This document shows positions 16,387 to 23,715 of a DNA stretch of 26,274 nt, piece by piece; positions within the stretch are counted from its first letter, which is position 1, and each line of letters starts with the position of its first letter. Location: assembly GCA_964584815.1 (NCBI GenBank), contig CAZPBO010000030.1:1-26274 (forward strand). The letters are read 5' to 3'. The notes under the pieces are model-generated. The model did not search any database, had not been told where the DNA came from, and saw only the letters and a program-made list of their open reading frames with translations. Position numbers and translations under genes: made by a program. Source of the stretch: CAZPBO01 sp964584815 (GTDB lineage Bacteria; Planctomycetota; SKW154).

Positions 16387-17408
16387 TTATACCTCCAAAA
16401 CCTCTGTTTTGCACTCTTTAAGGGCTTCTATGACCTCATCCATATCGGTGGGGCGGTCTGCCGGGTCATAGGCTATGCAGCGGGTTAGGATATCGTTCAG
16501 TTCACGGATTTTGGTGACCCCGTAAGGAGAGTTGACAGCCGTCAGGCGGATACGCTTCCGCTCCTTTGCTGACATAAGCGTTCTGAAATCGCGCGTTTCT
16601 TCCTCCTCAAAGAGGAATTTACCTGTCAACGCTTCTATCAGACACACACCAAAACTGTAAATGTCAGCGGCGGGAGAGGCGCTTTCGGGAAGAGATGTTG
16701 CATCCTTCTCTCCTACCCAGTAGGTTGCTAACTCAGGTGCCATATAGCCGAATGTCTTCTGCAAAACTGTCCCTCTGAAATGCTCCTCGTTGTAGATGTA
16801 GGCTATGCCGAAATCGTTTAGCATCANNNNNNNNNNNNNNNNNNNNNNNNNNNNNNNNNNNNNNNNNNNNNNNNNNNNNNNNNNNNNNNNNNNNNNNNNN
16901 NNNNNNNNNNNNNNNNNNNNNNNNNNCCTCTGAAATGCTCCTCGTTGTAGATGTAGGCTATGCCGAAATCGTTTAGCATCACCTCATAATGCGCGTTGAC
17001 CCGCACAAGCAGAATGTTACTCGGTTTTAAGTTACCGTGTATCGTTCCAAAAGAGTGGACATAACGCAGCGCTTCCGCTACCTTCAGGAACAGGTCTATC
17101 GTCTCGTTGAATGATATCGTGCTGAAGACACGCGGTCCGAACGGACGATTCGGATAATAGTGCGTTACGAAGAAGAACTGATAATGTGGGTCAAACTTTA
17201 TCGCCTCATATCGCACAATGTTGTCGTGAACTATCTCGTCCTCAAAACGCGCCGCCTCATCCAATTTCTTCGCCACCTCATGCTTCAGAACCTTTATTAC
17301 CCTAAACACATTCTCCACTTTCGCAAGATAAAGTTCACTGGCTATACCGCTTGCCAACTTCCTCTCTATCTTATACTCACCTACCTGGCTCACCTCTTCA
17401 TTATTCAT
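16387..17408 (-). CDS. Ser/Thr kinase-fold protein, predicted pseudokinase (spans an assembly gap)
   Basis: Removing the 100 N and one 55-bp copy gives one frame of 288 residues covering a complete kinase fold: nucleotide loop LASGIASEL (18-26), VIK lysine at 39, helix-C glutamate near 56-58, catalytic loop HGNLKPSN at 124-131, NDFG at 146-149, FGYMAPE ending at 174, DIYSFG near 197, and DRPT near 267. The proton-accepting aspartate of HRD is Asn126, encoded AAC, whereas the metal-binding DFG is intact. Similar HGN motifs occur in plant receptor-like pseudokinases, so it probably binds nucleotide or partners without efficient phosphotransfer. No membrane segment is present. It is the first gene of the minus-strand run, with GAGGAG before the ATG. 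Confidence 0.88.
16772..16826. repeat. 55-bp end duplicate, left of assembly gap 2
   Basis: Bases 16772-16826 are identical to 16927-16981 and both abut the N run. The length is the same as at gap 1, which points to a fixed k-mer overlap in the assembler rather than to a biological repeat. Confidence 0.95.
16827..16926. other. Assembly gap 2 (100 N), spurious
   Basis: Exactly 100 N inside the kinase-like gene. Dropping these plus one 55-bp copy leaves 867 nt, divisible by three, with an unbroken kinase fold running from DFG to APE. Confidence 0.95.
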
Positions 17409-17436
17409 TTACCTCTCCTCACAAAGGGATAGAGGA

Positions 17437-17467
17437 AAATTACAAAGATGTGACTTGACTGTCAAGT
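17437..17467 (-). promoter_or_regulatory. Promoter with overlapping 15-bp palindromic operator
   Basis: Bases 17453-17467 form a perfect inverted repeat (ACTTGAC-T-GTCAAGT). Its centre contains a consensus -35 TTGACA on the minus strand (17465-17460) facing the kinase gene. A -10-like TGTAAT lies 15 nt further (17444-17439), or TAATTT at 17 nt. The same palindrome offers TTGACT on the plus strand (17455-17460) facing the dehydrogenase gene. A dimeric regulator bound here could control both divergent units; the regulator is not in the window. Confidence 0.5.
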
Positions 17468-17563
17468 AAAAAGACTATCCCTATTCAAAAAGCCGTGTCC
17501 TGCTTGAAGCCTGTGGCGTCTGCTCATAAACTTTCCAACTGTTCCTAAAGTGGAGGGTTGGAG

Positions 17564-19615
17564 ATGGGCATTGTTCGTGTTGGAGTTGTGGGTGCCGGAA
17601 CAATGGGGTCAGGCATTGCTCAAAAAATAGCCCAGGAGGGTTTTGAGGTGGTGCTTGTTGATGTTACGGATGAGTTGGTGCAAAAGGGACTTGAGCGCAT
17701 AAAGGCGATGCTGAAAGAGGCGGTTGAACGCAAGATTTTCACCCCGCAGCAGGTGGAGCAGATTCTTGCACGCATAAAGCCTACCACCGACAAAAAGAGC
17801 CTTGCTGACTGTGACATCGTCATTGAAGCCGTCTTTGAGGACATTGATGTCAAACGCAGTCTTTTTGCTGAACTTGACCAGATTTGCAAGCCCGACTCCA
17901 TTTTCGCCACCAACACATCCAGTCTGCTTGTCTCTGACCTCGCTTCTGCCACAAATCGTCCTCAGCGCTTCATCGGACTCCACTATTTCTACCACCCAGC
18001 CAAGAACCGCCTTCTTGAGGTCATTCCCACAGAGCAGACCGCTTCTGATGTCCTTGCTGCTGCTGAAAAGTTTGCCGCACTCCACGCCAAAACGCATATC
18101 ACTGTCAAAGATGCGCCAGGCTTTGCCGTCAACCGTTTCTTTGTTCCCTGGCTCAACGAGGCGACCCGCATTATGCAGGAAGGTGTCGCAAACGCCGCCA
18201 CCATTGACGCCGCCGCAATGCAGACCTTCGGCATCGGAATGGGTCCCTTTCAACTTATGAATGTCACAGGCATCCCTATTGCCTATCATTCCTGCTGCTC
18301 ACTTGCCGAAAAACTGGGAGAGTTTTACGCGCCGTCAGATGCCCTCAAAAAGCAGTTTGAGGCAAAGCAGAATTGGGACCTTTCCGGTGAGGTGGAGGAA
18401 GGCAAGTTTGATGCGGTCTCACGCCGTCTTTTGGCGGTAGTCTTCTATGTTGTGAGCAAGATGCTGGATGAAGGCGTTGCCACAATCCGCGATATAGACA
18501 TCGGTGCGCGTGTGGGACTACGCTGGCGTATGGGTCCCTTTGAGATGATGAATGAGCGCGGCATATCCGACTCCTACTGGTTGGTCTTTGATGTGCATCG
18601 CCGCTATGGGTTAGCCATTCCGCAATCCATAACCGAGCGCTATCTCCATTACCGCCTCTGGGAGATGCGCTATGTTGAGTATGAGCGTCGCGGGGAGGTG
18701 GGCTTTATCGCTTTCAGTAGACCTGAGGCGATGAACGCGTTGAACGAGGAGGTGATAGGGCAGTTTGAGGCGGCAGTAGAACGCGCCTTGGCTGACGACA
18801 ACGCCCAAGCGGTCGTCATCTACGGCACAGGCGGCAAAGCCTTCATCGCCGGCGCCGACATCAACTTCTTTGTTGACAACATAAAGTCCGATAACTTCGC
18901 GGCGATTTACGCCCTAACGGAGCGGGGTCACGCGCTCCTTTCACGCATTGAAACGGCACCAAAGCGCTTCGTCGCCGCCGTTGACGGTTTCGCCCTCGGT
19001 GGAGGACTTGAAACCGCCCTTGCCTGCCACACCATCATCGCCACCCATCGCTCCACGCTCGGACTGCCTGAAACCGGTATCGGCATCTATCCAGGACTCG
19101 GCGGGATGCACCGCGCAACCCGTCGCCTCGGCTTAAACCTTGCCAGATGGCTCGTCTTCACAGGCGGTATGCTTTCCGCATCAGATGCAGAGACAATCGG
19201 GCTTGTGGACTATGTGGTTGACCCTGCAGACCTGCTGGATAAGGCTGCCGAAATAGCGCTTTCCCGTGATGCGAAGACGAAGGAGAAACCTCGCGCAGAG
19301 CGGGTGGGACAACTGCCACAAAAATGGGCGGAGATAGAAGCGCTGTTTGACGAAAAGGGTGTTGCCGCGCTGCTTGAGGGCACACCGCCTGGTGACAGCG
19401 AGACCGCCCGCAAAGTTGCCGCAATTGTTTCCAGAAAGGCGCCGCTTGCCGTTAAACTCGCCGCAAAGATTATGGACGAAGGCGCAAAACTGCCGCTTCC
19501 CGAAGCCCTCAAACTTGACTTGAAATACCTTAAGGAAATATTTTCTACAGATGATGCACTGGAAGGATTGTCATCGGTGCTGGAGCGTAGGCGTCCCAAT
19601 TTCAGCGGTAAATGA
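17564..19615 (+). CDS. 3-hydroxyacyl-CoA dehydrogenase / enoyl-CoA hydratase fusion
   Basis: A bifunctional enzyme for hydration of enoyl-CoA and NAD-dependent oxidation of the 3-hydroxyacyl-CoA, used in beta-oxidation or C4 acyl-CoA metabolism. The 683-residue protein has the dehydrogenase first: GAGTMG at 10-15, IEAVFED, GLHYFYHPAKNRLLEVIP, DAPGFAVNRFF, and two C-terminal dehydrogenase units. The crotonase half follows from about residue 373: AFIAGADI oxyanion hole, GGGLETALACH and LPETGIGIYPGLGG with both catalytic glutamates. The order is the reverse of FadB/FadJ and like archaeal crotonyl-CoA hydratase/hydroxybutyryl-CoA dehydrogenases. The ATG at 17564 was chosen because GGAGGG lies 6 nt upstream; a TTG at 17558 abuts that site. 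No thiolase gene is adjacent. Confidence 0.93.
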   Translation: MGIVRVGVVGAGTMGSGIAQKIAQEGFEVVLVDVTDELVQKGLERIKAMLKEAVERKIFTPQQVEQILARIKPTTDKKSLADCDIVIEAVFEDIDVKRSLFAELDQICKPDSIFATNTSSLLVSDLASATNRPQRFIGLHYFYHPAKNRLLEVIPTEQTASDVLAAAEKFAALHAKTHITVKDAPGFAVNRFFVPWLNEATRIMQEGVANAATIDAAAMQTFGIGMGPFQLMNVTGIPIAYHSCCSLAEKLGEFYAPSDALKKQFEAKQNWDLSGEVEEGKFDAVSRRLLAVVFYVVSKMLDEGVATIRDIDIGARVGLRWRMGPFEMMNERGISDSYWLVFDVHRRYGLAIPQSITERYLHYRLWEMRYVEYERRGEVGFIAFSRPEAMNALNEEVIGQFEAAVERALADDNAQAVVIYGTGGKAFIAGADINFFVDNIKSDNFAAIYALTERGHALLSRIETAPKRFVAAVDGFALGGGLETALACHTIIATHRSTLGLPETGIGIYPGLGGMHRATRRLGLNLARWLVFTGGMLSASDAETIGLVDYVVDPADLLDKAAEIALSRDAKTKEKPRAERVGQLPQKWAEIEALFDEKGVAALLEGTPPGDSETARKVAAIVSRKAPLAVKLAAKIMDEGAKLPLPEALKLDLKYLKEIFSTDDALEGLSSVLERRRPNFSGK

Positions 19616-19626
19616 CGCGAGTTAGG

Positions 19627-20925
19627 CTACTTTCTCTTCTTCCGTGGCAGGGCAGGGGGACGAACGCGCACTTTCACCATCGGCGCCGACATATATACCT
19701 TCTCCCAATCTTCGGTATGCCAGGTCACTCCGCTGTAGAGTTTGTATGTTCCCTTTTCCTTAAGGGTGATGCGGAAGCGGAAGATGAGGTTGCCGCTCTT
19801 TTCATCGGCGGTTGTATCGTTCTTTTCGGCAAGGAGTCTGTTTGCGCTGGCAGCGACGCACCACGCCGCCGCCCTCCACTCCTCCATCGCCCGCAGTTCC
19901 TTTTTCAGCGCTTTTGGCAGGTTTGCCACCACAAGGCGCGCTTCAAAATCCTTCCCCGCCTCAACCTCATCCGGCGCTTCAAGCCGCAGAGTCACACCTT
20001 TCACTTTATGCGGTTTATACCCTTCATCCGGCGGCAGCAGAACCAGTTCCACCGCCTTGAGTTGAGCCTGTCTCACATCTATTTCTGCGTTCTGCAGACT
20101 CTCATCCACTTTGTAATTGTCCTTCAGTGGTGACCACGATGAGTAGTTCAGCAGAAGGGTCAAGGTCAACGGAACTGCTGGCGTGCGAGGAAGTGGGAGA
20201 GAGAAACTGGCGTTGTTGCGGACAAGCACAAACGGTGGCGGCGAGAATTCCCCAGATTCTCCGATTACCACCCCTGCTGATCCCAGAAGACCGCAATTTA
20301 TGCTCCCACTGCATCGCAGACCAAGCAGCCTGTAATTGGCGGCATTCGCTTCAAGTTCAGTGCCTCGTGGCGCAAGGAACTGCCCGTTTGCCCGCAATTT
20401 CATCACAACTTTCTGCTTCTGTCCAAGATGCAATATGTGCGGTGCATAAGTGAGGGCGGGTTTTTCCAATCTTGCTTTTTTGAGCCATCGGCGTATGGAG
20501 TTGAGTCCTGCTTTCCACGCATAAGATTTCCCCACACCTGCGCCGAACCATTTGCAGAACAACTCCTGCTGCGCCTGCGCTGAATCTTTCCCATCCGCCC
20601 CGAATATCCTACGCATCAACACATCCAGCACCCCCCACGCCAGATACCCTATACGCTTACATAGTTTGTTCAACTCCTCCTTCAACGCCACATCCGCCCC
20701 TCTATACCACCTGTCTACTTCCTTCTCAACCAAACCCGGATGCTTCTCCGCTTCTTTTGCAAGTTGCTCAATTGCATCTTTGCGCTTCAGCCAATCCTCA
20801 CTTTTCAGTTGTTCAAACAGCGCTTTGATTCGCCTTTTTGCCTTCTCTTGCGGGGTATTCTGCGCCACAAGCGGCAGCACAATTCCGCACACCATTGTGA
20901 AGGAGAACGCTATCCGCATCTTCAT
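19627..20925 (-). CDS. Exported protein of unknown function
   Basis: This 432-residue protein has a signal peptide (residues 1-21, cleavage near LVAQ). Residues 25-95 are helical and charged, with a HEAT-like pattern (SEDWLKRKDAIEQLAKEAEKHPGL resembles one repeat). The rest is mainly beta strands with an ordered series of Ig-like segments, ending in a basic tail (RPPALPRKKRK). I do not recognise a family. AAGGAG precedes the ATG. The stop lies 11 nt from the convergent dehydrogenase gene, with no terminator visible between them. Its style (signal peptide, beta-rich body) resembles the two large VWA-type proteins of the window, but no VWA motif is present. Confidence 0.8.
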   Translation of the reverse strand: MKMRIAFSFTMVCGIVLPLVAQNTPQEKAKRRIKALFEQLKSEDWLKRKDAIEQLAKEAEKHPGLVEKEVDRWYRGADVALKEELNKLCKRIGYLAWGVLDVLMRRIFGADGKDSAQAQQELFCKWFGAGVGKSYAWKAGLNSIRRWLKKARLEKPALTYAPHILHLGQKQKVVMKLRANGQFLAPRGTELEANAANYRLLGLRCSGSINCGLLGSAGVVIGESGEFSPPPFVLVRNNASFSLPLPRTPAVPLTLTLLLNYSSWSPLKDNYKVDESLQNAEIDVRQAQLKAVELVLLPPDEGYKPHKVKGVTLRLEAPDEVEAGKDFEARLVVANLPKALKKELRAMEEWRAAAWCVAASANRLLAEKNDTTADEKSGNLIFRFRITLKEKGTYKLYSGVTWHTEDWEKVYMSAPMVKVRVRPPALPRKKRK

Positions 20926-20945
20926 ATCTCCTTATAGATATTTTA

Positions 20946-20998
20946 CACGCACCCCATCCTGATGTCACGCCTCTTTTTGGGCGTGTTTTGTGGGATGG
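20946..20998 (+). promoter_or_regulatory. Nested inverted repeats in a divergent intergenic region
   Basis: A hairpin CACGCC (20966-20971) / GGCGTG (20980-20985) with an 8-nt loop is followed by TTTTG. An outer pair CCATCC (20954-20959) / GGATGG (20993-20998) could enclose it, and CACGC at 20946-20950 could compete for the same GCGTG. It resembles a terminator or attenuator, but no plus-strand gene ends here: the flanking genes diverge. Confidence 0.35.
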
Positions 20999-21057
20999 CA
21001 TATGCTGCGTTTTCGGTCTTCCCCGATTTTTCCTGTATGATGGTTTCCACCGCGGAG

Positions 21058-21063
21058 TATAAT
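21058..21063 (+). promoter_or_regulatory. Perfect -10 hexamer upstream of the zinc-uptake cluster
   Basis: TATAAT lies 22 nt upstream of the ATG at 21086, at a suitable distance for a short leader. No convincing -35 stands 16-18 nt upstream, which would suit an activator-dependent promoter or chance. No Zur-like palindrome was found nearby. Confidence 0.4.
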
Positions 21064-21085
21064 TTATCCTGACAGGGGGACGGCG

Positions 21086-21433
21086 ATGAGCAGATATCTG
21101 TTGCTCCTTATTCTGCTGCTTTATGAGACAGCGGTGTTGGAGCAATGGGTTCATATCATTGTCGCGCACACGCCTGACAGAGGCGTTGCCTGCCGCCACA
21201 AATCGTCTTCATCCGATGACAGTTTTTCCCCACCTGCTCCGAATCGTTGCCGTTGTGACGACAAATGCCCCATATTCATTGCGGTGATGGTGGTGGGCAT
21301 CAGCGCTGTTATGCCGCCGCATTTTTCTTCTGACAACCCGCTTGCGGCAGCGCGAACGGCGCCTGTCCACCTGCTTGTGCCGTTTCAGGAGAATGTTGGA
21401 CTTTTCTATCAGCGGGCGCCGCCTGTCATCTAA
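21086..21433 (+). CDS. Small Cys-rich exported protein, first gene of the zinc-uptake cluster
   Basis: This 115-residue protein has a hydrophobic N-terminus (about residues 4-18) that could be a signal peptide or an anchor. A Ser/Asp/Pro-rich loop follows, with clustered cysteines (one in ACRHK, then the C-x-C-x3-C of RCRCDDKC), then a second hydrophobic stretch (PIFIAVMVVGISAVMPP). The cysteines and nearby histidines suggest metal binding. A GGGGG ribosome binding site precedes the ATG. It lies 63 nt before the outer-membrane barrel gene and on the same strand as the transporter, so a role in zinc uptake or sensing is plausible but inferred. No family recognised. Confidence 0.6.
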   Translation: MSRYLLLLILLLYETAVLEQWVHIIVAHTPDRGVACRHKSSSSDDSFSPPAPNRCRCDDKCPIFIAVMVVGISAVMPPHFSSDNPLAAARTAPVHLLVPFQENVGLFYQRAPPVI

Positions 21434-21496
21434 CTCACCTACATTGTCTCATTTCTTCCAACTTCTTGCTTTTCATAATGTTAGGAGGAGTATGGT

Positions 21497-22672
21497 ATGA
21501 GGATATTGTTCGGGATTTTCTGTGTGCTTGTGGCGTCGGCGTTATGGGGGCAGGACGAGGAGTTGAGGAAGTTGCTGGAGGAAGCGAAAGCGGAGGCGGC
21601 GGAGGCGGAGGCGCAGAAACCCCGTTTGGCACCTACCCTGACCCAGCAACGCGCCAACGCCTTTAACCCCGCCATCTTCGTCGTCACCGACCTCCTTGGT
21701 CGCCTTGACGACCCTGATGTCTATCACAACGGCGACGAGGTGGGCGACAGGTTTTCCCTGCGTGGCTTTGAGGTCAACTTCAAAGCCGATGTTGACCCCT
21801 TCGCCAAAGCCTTTGCCGTTGTAGGCTATCACGAACACGCACCAGGTCACGGGCACATCCATATTGAGGAGGCGTATCTCCATCTGCTGCGTCTGCCCGC
21901 TGGAATGGGGCTTTATCTTGGGCGTTTCCGAAGCCATTTTGGAATGATAAACCGCCTTCATCTACACGACCTGCCTCATCCGACACGACCGCTCTTTGCT
22001 GAGACCTTTTTCGGCGAAGAAGGGCTGGTTTTTCAGGGCGGTGCGTTGGAGTGGCTTGTTCTGGGGAGCGGTGCAGCGTTGCGGCTTGAGGTCGCAAACG
22101 GTGAGAACCCTGTTCTGCTTGCAGGTAAGGGTTCTGATGATTTGGCGTATACCCTGCGCGCACGACTTCCACTTGAGGTCGGCAGCAGTTGTTGGCTTCA
22201 GTTCGGCGCCAATGGGCTTTTCGGCTATAACGACCCTCAAGGTGAGCATCAGACACGCGTTGGGGGGCTTGACTTCATCTTTTCGTGGCGCCCCCCAGAA
22301 CGCGGCATCTACCGCTCCATGTTTCTGCAAATTGAGTATCTCCACGCCGACATTGAACGCGGCGCCACATCCCTCAACACCCACCCAAACGGCGGCTTTG
22401 TTATGCTCGTCGCTCGTTTCAGCCGCTCTATCTATTTCGCGTTGCGTTATGAGTTGAGCGAGTATCCCAACGACGACGAAGCCCGTTTCTGGGCTGCCGC
22501 TTTCGCTGTCACATACCAGACATCGGAATTTCTTCGCTTTCGTCTGGGTTTTCAGCATAGCGAGCAGTTTGACGCCGCAGGCAGACATACAGGTAACAAC
22601 AACTCCGTCTTTCTGCAGGTCGTTTGGGTTTTTGGCGCCCATCCTGCAGAGCCTTATTGGGTTCCAAGATAG
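21497..22672 (+). CDS. Outer-membrane beta-barrel protein linked to zinc uptake
   Basis: This 391-residue protein has a signal peptide (1-18), then an Ala/Glu-rich helix (residues 20-40, EELRKLLEEAKAEAAEAEA) and a long series of amphipathic beta strands typical of a porin-like barrel. FNPAIFVVTDLLGRL, LRGFEVNFKADVDPFAKAFA, HIHIEEAYLHLLRLPAGMGLYLGRF and the GLVFQGGALEWL segment match, in my recollection, the family often labelled zinc-regulated outer-membrane receptor, found next to Znu transporters. A His-rich stretch, HEHAPGHGHIHIEE, may bind metal at the surface or periplasmic face. It lacks a TonB plug, so it is not a classical TonB receptor. RBS GGAGG lies 8 nt before the ATG at 21497. 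It is followed by znuA at 17 nt. Confidence 0.87.
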   Translation: MRILFGIFCVLVASALWGQDEELRKLLEEAKAEAAEAEAQKPRLAPTLTQQRANAFNPAIFVVTDLLGRLDDPDVYHNGDEVGDRFSLRGFEVNFKADVDPFAKAFAVVGYHEHAPGHGHIHIEEAYLHLLRLPAGMGLYLGRFRSHFGMINRLHLHDLPHPTRPLFAETFFGEEGLVFQGGALEWLVLGSGAALRLEVANGENPVLLAGKGSDDLAYTLRARLPLEVGSSCWLQFGANGLFGYNDPQGEHQTRVGGLDFIFSWRPPERGIYRSMFLQIEYLHADIERGATSLNTHPNGGFVMLVARFSRSIYFALRYELSEYPNDDEARFWAAAFAVTYQTSEFLRFRLGFQHSEQFDAAGRHTGNNNSVFLQVVWVFGAHPAEPYWVPR

Positions 22673-22689
22673 TTTTGGAGGAGCCGGAT

Positions 22690-23715
22690 ATGCGTAGGGT
22701 GTTTCTGATATTGGCGGTGTTTGTTTCTGGTATTGCGCTTTGTGCGCAGAAACTTCTTGTGGTGACGACACTGCCTGACTTGGCGGCGATAACGGAGGAG
22801 ATAGGCGGAGAAAGGGTTTCTGCCAAATCGCTTTTGAGCGGCAAGGAGGACGCCCATACCGCTGTTCCGAAGCCCAGTCTTATGGCGCAGGTCAACAAGG
22901 CGGATATGTTTGTTGAGGTTGGACTTGAATTGGAGTTATGGGCGGAGCGTGTGCTTGAAAGCGCGGGCAATCCACGCGTTCTTGAGGGACAGCCCGGTTT
23001 TGTGCGCGCCTCTGACGGCGTCCCCACACTTGAGGTGCCAAAGGTCCTAACACGCGCTGAAGGTGGTGTTCATCCGCAAGGTAACCCACACATCTGGCTT
23101 GACCCGCTCAACGGCATAAAGATTGCCGAAAACATCGCCGAAGGACTGCAGCGCATTGACCCCCAACACGCCCACGACTACAAGAAGAACCTCGCTGCTT
23201 TTAAGCGCAAAGTATGGGAGGCGCTTTACGGCAAGGAGTTGGTGAAGTTGCTGGGTGGTGAGGTGCTGGCGCGTTTGGACGCCGCCGACAGACTCATCCC
23301 CTTCCTCCGCAAAAAGTCCTACAAAGGCAGGAAACTGATTGACATCCTCGGCGGATGGCACAAAAAGATGCTGCCCCACCGCGGCAAACCGCTTGTTTCA
23401 TACCACAGGACCTGGTCCTACTTTGCGCATCGTTTCGGCTTGAAAGTGATATGCGAACTTGAGCCAAAGCCGGGAATTCCGCCCAGTCCCAGACACTTGG
23501 CGGAGGTGGTGAAGCAGGCGAAGGCGGCGGGGGTTAAGGCAATCATTGTGGCGCCGTTTTACTCCACCCGCGCGGCTGAATTCGTCTCAAAACGCATCGG
23601 CGCAAAAGTCGTTGTGGCTCCTTCCTCCGTAGGCGGTGACCCCAAAGCGAAAGATTACATCAGCCTCTTTGACCGCATCATATCGCTACTTCTTGATGTG
23701 TGGAGCCAAAAATGA
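22690..23715 (+). CDS. znuA: Zinc ABC transporter periplasmic binding protein
   Basis: Captures zinc in the periplasm for the ABC importer encoded next. The 341-residue protein has a signal peptide ending near LCA (about residue 19) and the cluster A-I metal-binding fold. Likely ligands are His56 (EDAHT), His134 (GNPHIWLDP), His239 (VSYHRTW, with FAHRFGL following) and an acidic residue near 317 (GGDP). Three histidines favour zinc over manganese. The His-rich loop of proteobacterial ZnuA is missing. The ATG at 22690 follows GGAGGAG and starts the signal peptide; an in-frame upstream extension to 22624 overlaps the barrel gene and is rejected. The stop overlaps the znuC start (ATGA). Confidence 0.93.
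   Translation: MRRVFLILAVFVSGIALCAQKLLVVTTLPDLAAITEEIGGERVSAKSLLSGKEDAHTAVPKPSLMAQVNKADMFVEVGLELELWAERVLESAGNPRVLEGQPGFVRASDGVPTLEVPKVLTRAEGGVHPQGNPHIWLDPLNGIKIAENIAEGLQRIDPQHAHDYKKNLAAFKRKVWEALYGKELVKLLGGEVLARLDAADRLIPFLRKKSYKGRKLIDILGGWHKKMLPHRGKPLVSYHRTWSYFAHRFGLKVICELEPKPGIPPSPRHLAEVVKQAKAAGVKAIIVAPFYSTRAAEFVSKRIGAKVVVAPSSVGGDPKAKDYISLFDRIISLLLDVWSQK

Noticed and set aside
4857..17408. A MoxR-VWA or diversity-generating conflict system
   Set aside because: No AAA+ MoxR ATPase, reverse transcriptase or variable repeat was found anywhere in the window, so that class name cannot be applied.
17609..18289. Minus-strand frame opposite the acyl-CoA fusion gene
   Set aside because: The plus-strand enzyme carries all dehydrogenase motifs across this segment; the antisense frame has none.
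21962..22771. Minus-strand frame of about 270 codons opposite the outer-membrane barrel gene
   Set aside because: The plus strand has a signal peptide, a ribosome binding site and a barrel-like strand pattern in operon with znuABC; the antisense translation has no recognisable feature.
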